A stretch of DNA of 11,095 nucleotides from DATLAN01 sp035527455. Its GTDB lineage: Bacteria; Planctomycetota; Planctomycetia; Pirellulales; Thermoguttaceae. Below are positions 6,964 to 11,095 of this stretch, one piece after another. The notes beneath the pieces were generated by a model, which saw only the letters and a list, made by a program, of their open reading frames with translations, searched no databases and was not told where the DNA came from. Position 1 is the first letter of the stretch; every line of letters begins with the position of its first letter. The position numbers were made by a program, and so were the translations under genes. The stretch covers positions 1 to 11,095 of the forward strand of contig DATLAN010000655.1 of NCBI GenBank assembly GCA_035527455.1. Direction: 5' to 3'.

Positions 6964-7029
6964 CCACGCGGAAGGCTTTTGGGACCGCGATCACCGCCCC
7001 GTCCTCCCCCTCCAGAGGCAAGCCTTCAC

Positions 7030-7063
7030 AAAAAAAGGCGGGCTGCGCTTTGCGCAGCCCGCC
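7030..7063 (-). terminator. Rho-independent terminator of the ferredoxin gene
   Basis: A perfect 12-bp GC-rich stem (7037-7048 with 7052-7063) around a 3-nt loop is followed on the minus strand by seven T residues (7036 to 7030). It lies 28 bp past the ferredoxin stop codon. On the plus strand the hairpin has A7 before it and no T-run after it, so it is oriented to stop the ferredoxin transcript. It may only partly block read-through from the convergent glycosyltransferase gene. Confidence 0.9.
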
Positions 7064-7091
7064 TCACTTACCGGAATTCGTGCCTTGTGGC

Positions 7092-7268
7092 CTATTCCTC
7101 CAGGGTGATGCACTCGACGGGACACGCGTCGACGCAGGCGCCGCAATCGGTGCACTCGTCTTCGTTGACGACCGCAACGTCGTCCTTCATCTCGATCGCC
7201 TCGACCGGGCAGGAATCGACGCAAGTTTCACACGCCGTGCACTCTTCCGCATTCACTTTTGCTGGCAT
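7092..7268 (-). CDS. 2[4Fe-4S] bacterial-type ferredoxin
   Basis: This 58-aa protein is acidic and soluble. It has two CxxCxxCxxxCP cluster motifs: Cys10, 13, 16 and 20, and Cys39, 42, 45 and 49, each followed by Pro. That is the classic duplicated clostridial-type 2[4Fe-4S] fold at its usual length. It carries low-potential electrons between cytoplasmic oxidoreductases. One extra Cys (53) lies outside the motifs. The start ATG is supported by GGGAGA (7280 to 7275 on the minus strand) 6 nt upstream. A strong terminator follows, and 191 bp separate it from the gene upstream, so it is probably transcribed alone. The stretch 7269-7459 shows no further gene. Neighbouring glycan and surface-protein genes give no hint of a redox partner. 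Confidence 0.96.
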   Translation of the reverse strand: MPAKVNAEECTACETCVDSCPVEAIEMKDDVAVVNEDECTDCGACVDACPVECITLEE

Positions 7269-7459
7269 CTAATATCTCCCATTCGAAAACGCAAATCACT
7301 GACACACGCCCCTAATTCTCGCAATCATCCAAACTCAGGGCTATGCCCTAAATGATGGATTTCATACCGCCCACATTCCAAGTTCCGTCGGGGGTCTGTT
7401 AAGATACTCGATCATTTTCCGGCGTCAAGGGCCGTTCGTGCCCAAAGTGCCCGAGAATC

Positions 7460-10400
7460 CTACGATCCGTAACTCGCCAGCAGCACGTCCACGGCTGCCG
7501 CGGTCTGGTGGGGCTTTTCCGGCGGGTTCTGCAACTCGAACAGCTCGAACTCGCGCAGCCAGTCCAGCCCGTCCAGCGCCGGATCCGCTTCCGCGGCCTT
7601 CCCATCCTCCGGGACGGCCAACGCCTGTGGGACCGCCGCGGCTTGCTGATCGGGAACGTCGATCAGCCAAAGTGCGCTGAGGAAATTCGTCTGGTTGTTT
7701 CGCGCCAACAACACGTCGGTCGAATTGACCCTCTGGTCGCGGTTGTAGTCGTAGGCGAAGTCGATCCCGGCCGGCTCCAGGAACGAGCGGGGGTTGTTTC
7801 GGGCCAGCAGCAGGTCGATCGTGGTAACCTGGGCGTCGGACATCGAATTGCCCGCCTCGGCCACCGCGTTGCCGAAGTAGAAGACGTCCGCTCTCGACAG
7901 GCCGATGCCGTCGGTCAGCACGGTCACTTCCAGCCACTCGTTCTCGATGGCGTGGTCGGCCCAGGTGATCGTCACGCGGTCGGAGCCGGCGATCCCTTCG
8001 CCCGGCCGTACGGTGAAGTCTGCCGGGATCGGGGCTCCCGCCCAACCGGCCAGACTTGCATCGTTGCCGACGTGGAACCGAAAATCGTCCAGCGTGATCG
8101 GGGCCTGGGAGTTGGCCACGTCAACCATGATGCCGTTGATTCCCCGGCTGTAATTGGTGTAATGGGCCGCCGTGGCCGCTTGGCCGGGCCGCAGCGCCCG
8201 CTTGTCCGTGGCCACCGCGTCGTCGTCGCCGGCGTTCGCTCCCGAATCGTTGCCGTCGAACGCCGAATGGTTGTAGAAGACGTAGCGGCCGAGAACCGCC
8301 GGACCGCTGGACCACGGCACTTCGCCCGGCGTGGGCAAAGCGGAAGTCCAACTGTCGGCGTCGTTGCCCCATGCGTCGCTTTGCCGTCGGTACAGCGAAT
8401 TGCCCGTGCCGTCGGCTCCCGCCGGCCAGGGAGCCTCGTTGTCGTAGCGCACCTCGTCGACCAGCAGGTAGGGCACGAAGTTCGGTTCTTCCAGCGGCGG
8501 CTGGTCGGCACGTTCCAGGCGGATCGTTTCCGCGTCGTTGTTCAGCGCACCGGTGAAAGGCCCGAAAATCCGGACGTCCGCAGCAATGCCGTGGGCGGCC
8601 CGAAAATCGGCCGGGGCGATGGGCACGACCAGAACGACTTCGCCGGGCAACATCTCCACGCCGCCGGGGAAGGTGAAGTCGATTCCCTCGCCAAATCGCC
8701 AGGTATTGGCCAATTCGTAGAGCGGCACCGTCTGGCCGCCGGCGTTGTACAACTCGACGAACTCCACGCCGCCGCCGTTCGGGTCGGGGCTGTACATGAT
8801 CTCGCTGATCACCACCGGTCCGACGCGCGGGCCGACGTTCTCGCCGGGGAACGTCCGCTGCTCCATCGGATACATCAACCCGGCAGCGTCGGGCCAGCGG
8901 CCGAACGACTCGCCGTTGGCCGCCGCGCCGAAGCCCGCGTGATCGACGAACTGCGTCACGCGGCCCTGGGCATCGGCCTGCACCAGGTACACGTCGTCAC
9001 CGTGAGCACCGTTCAGGGCGAAGTCCTTCGGGCCGTTGCCGCCGAATTCGTGCACCTGATCGAACGTCAACGCATGGCCGACGTAGTGGCCCTCGTAAAT
9101 AGCGAGGTACTCGCCCGACGGAATCTCGGTGCCCTGCGGGATCTGGAACTTCAAGTAGTCGGCGCCCGAATCGCTCAGCCACCAGCCGCCGACGTCGACC
9201 GATTGGCCGGTCGGGTTGTACAGCTCGATGGCGTCGACCAGCGGGTCGTCGGTGTGGCTGAGCACTTCGTTGATGACGACGTCGGGCGTCGATACCCCGT
9301 CGGCCGAGCCGGGCGTTCCACCTTCGATCGCACCGGCCCGCCAACTGGCCCCGTCGCTCAACGTGGCCGGATGGACCGCCGGATCGACGATTTCCAGCGA
9401 ATATCCGCCGCCGTCGGTGGTCGGGTACCATAGGTCGTCGTACTCGAACCGCAGCACGGCCGCGTCCAACGGGTCGGGCAGTTGCAGGACAATCTCCTCG
9501 CCGCCGTTGCTGAGGTTGTTCGAGTACTGTCCTGCCACGTTGATCCCCAAGCCGTAAAACGCCTCGAACGCCTCCCGATCGCGGACGACGACCGTATACC
9601 GGCCCGGCCCGAGGACCATCGGCGGGAAGGTGAAATCGACGGCCCCGTTGAGCCGGACGCCGGTGAGATCCAGCGTGGTATCGCCGACGTTCTGCAGCTC
9701 GATGAACTCCCGGTTGTCGTCTTCCGTGGGGTTGTACATCAATTCGGTGATTCGCAGCCCGTCGATCAGATCCAGTGCGACGGCGATCGCCGCGTTGTCG
9801 TCCGGGTTGACCACGCCGGGAGTGGGCAACTCGAAGAACGCGTAGGTCTCGGAGCCGTCGGGACTGCGGCCCTGCGAGACGTCGGTCGTCTGCGTGTAGT
9901 AGATGACCTTGTCGATCTCGCCCAACGCCGCGCCGTACAGGCCGATCATCTCCTGGTCGAGGGAAAGCCCGAAGTCGAGATGGTCGGGACCGTCCAGCGG
10001 ATCGGAATCGGCCACCAAAGCAGCACAGCCGCCGCCGGGAACGAAGCTCAGCGGGGCAATCCGGTGCTTCTCGGGCGTGGCCACGGGATTGTCGGTCAGA
10101 AACAGACCGCCCAACGGCACCGGCAGCGGGTCGGGGTTGTAAAGCTCGACGAAGTCGTCGCTCAGCAACACTCGGCCGTCGGCGAACCACTCGTTGATCT
10201 TCAGCGAGGCCGGATTGCCCGTCCGGGCCGCCGCGTTGGCACTGCCGAAGGTGGGCAACGTCAGGGCCCAATCGCCGGCGTGACCGACCCGGCCGATCGA
10301 GAAGTCCGGGACCTGAAGGCCGAACTCGACCGAATCGAGCGGCGTCTCCGTGCCGACCGCCGGATCGTACAGGAACAGGCCCTCGCCGTCGCCGTCGAGG

Positions 10401-11095
10401 GCAAAACCGGTGTGCAGCCCCGGCGCGTCGGTTTCGTCGTCGGCGTAGAGCACCAGGTACTCGCCCGGATCGAGTCTGGTCCCGTCGGGGAAGACGAACT
10501 TCGCCGGGTCGCTCGGGTCGTCGGTCAGGCTCAAGCCGTCCAGGTCGACCGGCAGCGCCCCGTCGTTGTACAGTTCGATCAAGTCGGGGAACGTTCCTTC
10601 GTGGTCGACCGCCGTGGTGTTGATGGCCAGCACTTCGTTGATCCTCACGTGCTGCCGTGACGTATCGACGGTCCAGGTTTGCGAAACCACCGCGTCGGTC
10701 TCGTCCTGCCACGCGTCGGCCGAGTTCCTGCCGAGGAGATAGACCGTGTAATCGCCGTCGGCCAGTCCGGTAAGCGCGATCGGCGTGGTGATTGGCGTTT
10801 CCGCACTCCACGCTCCGCCGTTCAGCCAGTACTTGTAGTGCGTCAGGGCGGGATCGTGCGGCGCAGCCGGGCCGGGCGGACCGACGGTGAGGGTCGCTTC
10901 GGTCCGGTTGGTGATCGCGGGTGGTTCGCCGGAGAGAGACGGCCCGGCCGGGATCATGGCTCCCATGTCCACGCCGTTGGGACCGGTTCCCAAGGCCGGC
11001 GAGCCGAACAACAGGCTGAAGTCGCCGCGGGCCGGGTCGGCCAGCCGCGGGTCCTCGTCGAGGTTGCCCACACCGTAGCCGTGATACGCGGCCGG
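7460..11095 (-). CDS. Giant secreted protein with beta-helix end, five lamin-tail domains and dockerin-like C-terminus (5' end outside window)
   Basis: The frame is open to the window edge, giving 1211 visible residues (numbered from 11095). Residues 1-45 (GNLDEDPRLADP, GSPALGTGPNGVDMGA) look like the last turns and cap of a right-handed beta-helix, so the real start lies upstream; the GTG at 11071 is not a believable start. Next come an Ig-like segment (about 55-145) and five lamin-tail domains (about 149-270, 296-428, 446-598, 604-736 and 760-926). A beta-rich segment follows (about 930-1075), then a dockerin-like pair (1083-1145) and a 66-residue tail. Multidomain proteins of this sort in planctomycetes are predicted to be exported; function is unknown, with adhesion, matrix assembly or complex formation the likeliest roles. 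No hydrolase or CotH kinase domain is visible here; an enzymatic part could lie in the missing N-terminus. It is encoded upstream of the ferredoxin gene on the same strand. Confidence 0.88.
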   Translation of the reverse strand, partial: PAAYHGYGVGNLDEDPRLADPARGDFSLLFGSPALGTGPNGVDMGAMIPAGPSLSGEPPAITNRTEATLTVGPPGPAAPHDPALTHYKYWLNGGAWSAETPITTPIALTGLADGDYTVYLLGRNSADAWQDETDAVVSQTWTVDTSRQHVRINEVLAINTTAVDHEGTFPDLIELYNDGALPVDLDGLSLTDDPSDPAKFVFPDGTRLDPGEYLVLYADDETDAPGLHTGFALDGDGEGLFLYDPAVGTETPLDSVEFGLQVPDFSIGRVGHAGDWALTLPTFGSANAAARTGNPASLKINEWFADGRVLLSDDFVELYNPDPLPVPLGGLFLTDNPVATPEKHRIAPLSFVPGGGCAALVADSDPLDGPDHLDFGLSLDQEMIGLYGAALGEIDKVIYYTQTTDVSQGRSPDGSETYAFFELPTPGVVNPDDNAAIAVALDLIDGLRITELMYNPTEDDNREFIELQNVGDTTLDLTGVRLNGAVDFTFPPMVLGPGRYTVVVRDREAFEAFYGLGINVAGQYSNNLSNGGEEIVLQLPDPLDAAVLRFEYDDLWYPTTDGGGYSLEIVDPAVHPATLSDGASWRAGAIEGGTPGSADGVSTPDVVINEVLSHTDDPLVDAIELYNPTGQSVDVGGWWLSDSGADYLKFQIPQGTEIPSGEYLAIYEGHYVGHALTFDQVHEFGGNGPKDFALNGAHGDDVYLVQADAQGRVTQFVDHAGFGAAANGESFGRWPDAAGLMYPMEQRTFPGENVGPRVGPVVISEIMYSPDPNGGGVEFVELYNAGGQTVPLYELANTWRFGEGIDFTFPGGVEMLPGEVVLVVPIAPADFRAAHGIAADVRIFGPFTGALNNDAETIRLERADQPPLEEPNFVPYLLVDEVRYDNEAPWPAGADGTGNSLYRRQSDAWGNDADSWTSALPTPGEVPWSSGPAVLGRYVFYNHSAFDGNDSGANAGDDDAVATDKRALRPGQAATAAHYTNYSRGINGIMVDVANSQAPITLDDFRFHVGNDASLAGWAGAPIPADFTVRPGEGIAGSDRVTITWADHAIENEWLEVTVLTDGIGLSRADVFYFGNAVAEAGNSMSDAQVTTIDLLLARNNPRSFLEPAGIDFAYDYNRDQRVNSTDVLLARNNQTNFLSALWLIDVPDQQAAAVPQALAVPEDGKAAEADPALDGLDWLREFELFELQNPPEKPHQTAAAVDVLLASYGS
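7661..7849 (-). other. Dockerin-like calcium-binding pair
   Basis: Two related halves both contain LLLARNN or VLLARNN. The second (7750-7715) has a full EF-hand-like loop, DYNRDQRVNSTD, with acidic or Asn ligands at positions 1, 3, 5, 9 and 12. The first (7849-7814, NSMSDAQVTTID) has Met at position 3 and Thr at 9, so it probably binds calcium poorly or not at all. A 66-residue tail follows, rich in Ala/Pro and acidic residues and ending in VDVLLASYGS. Confidence 0.75.
8318..10651 (-). other. Array of five lamin-tail domains
   Basis: The domains lie at about 10651-10286, 10210-9812, 9760-9302, 9286-8888 and 8818-8318. Each opens with a strand such as HVRINEVL, SLKINEWF, LRITELMYNP, VVINEVL or VVISEIMYSP. 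Each then has the (I/V)EL(Y/Q)N motif (DLIELYN, DFVELYN, EFIELQN, DAIELYN, EFVELYN), a 'DLxGxxLxD'-like strand, and a PGEYLV- or GPGRYTV-like edge strand. Domains 3 and 5 are longer and carry the 'MYNP/MYSP' form often seen in secreted bacterial proteins. The copies are well diverged in DNA, so this is an old duplication. Confidence 0.85.

Noticed and set aside
7508..9433. 641-codon plus-strand frame opposite the lamin-tail gene
   Set aside because: Its product is Arg/Val-rich without motifs, whereas the minus strand encodes clear repeated domains.

Overview
The window looks like chromosomal DNA of a planctomycete, probably near the Pirellulales. This is inferred from the high GC content, the very long secreted protein with lamin-tail domains ending in a dockerin-like 'LLARNN' module typical of that phylum, and the gene style. 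No rRNA or other phylogenetic marker is present, so the assignment is tentative.

Positions 1-3384 carry two minus-strand genes: a Wzz/GumC-type chain-length determinant (3384 to 1882) and, downstream, a Wzy/O-antigen-ligase family membrane protein (1431 to 70). Divergent from them, after a 333-bp intergenic stretch, is a tight plus-strand operon: FemAB-like acyltransferase (3718-4869), GTG-started polysaccharide deacetylase (4874-5770) and GT4 glycosyltransferase (5740-6963). The first two are 4 nt apart and the last two overlap by 31 bp. The five genes read as part of an exopolysaccharide or surface-glycan locus: sugar transfer, deacetylation and amino-acyl or acyl decoration, then polymerisation or ligation with length control. 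Flippase, priming transferase and exporter are not in the window.

Positions 6964-7459 hold a 58-aa 2[4Fe-4S] ferredoxin on the minus strand, with a clear Shine-Dalgarno and a strong intrinsic terminator facing the end of the glycosyltransferase gene. Positions 7460-11095 are the 3' part of a giant minus-strand gene for an extracellular protein (at least 1211 aa; its start lies outside the window). It has the end of a probable beta-helix, an Ig-like segment, five lamin-tail domains and a dockerin-like pair.

The most unusual DNA is the 450-bp gap between the chain-length gene and the ligase-like gene. It contains two arrays of 7-bp tandem repeats in opposite orientation, one ending exactly at the wzz-like stop codon and the other ending 9 nt before the ligase-like start. 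Nested inside them are two inverted copies of a 28-bp palindromic element. In a wzz-to-ligase transcript the G-rich and C-rich arrays could pair with each other.
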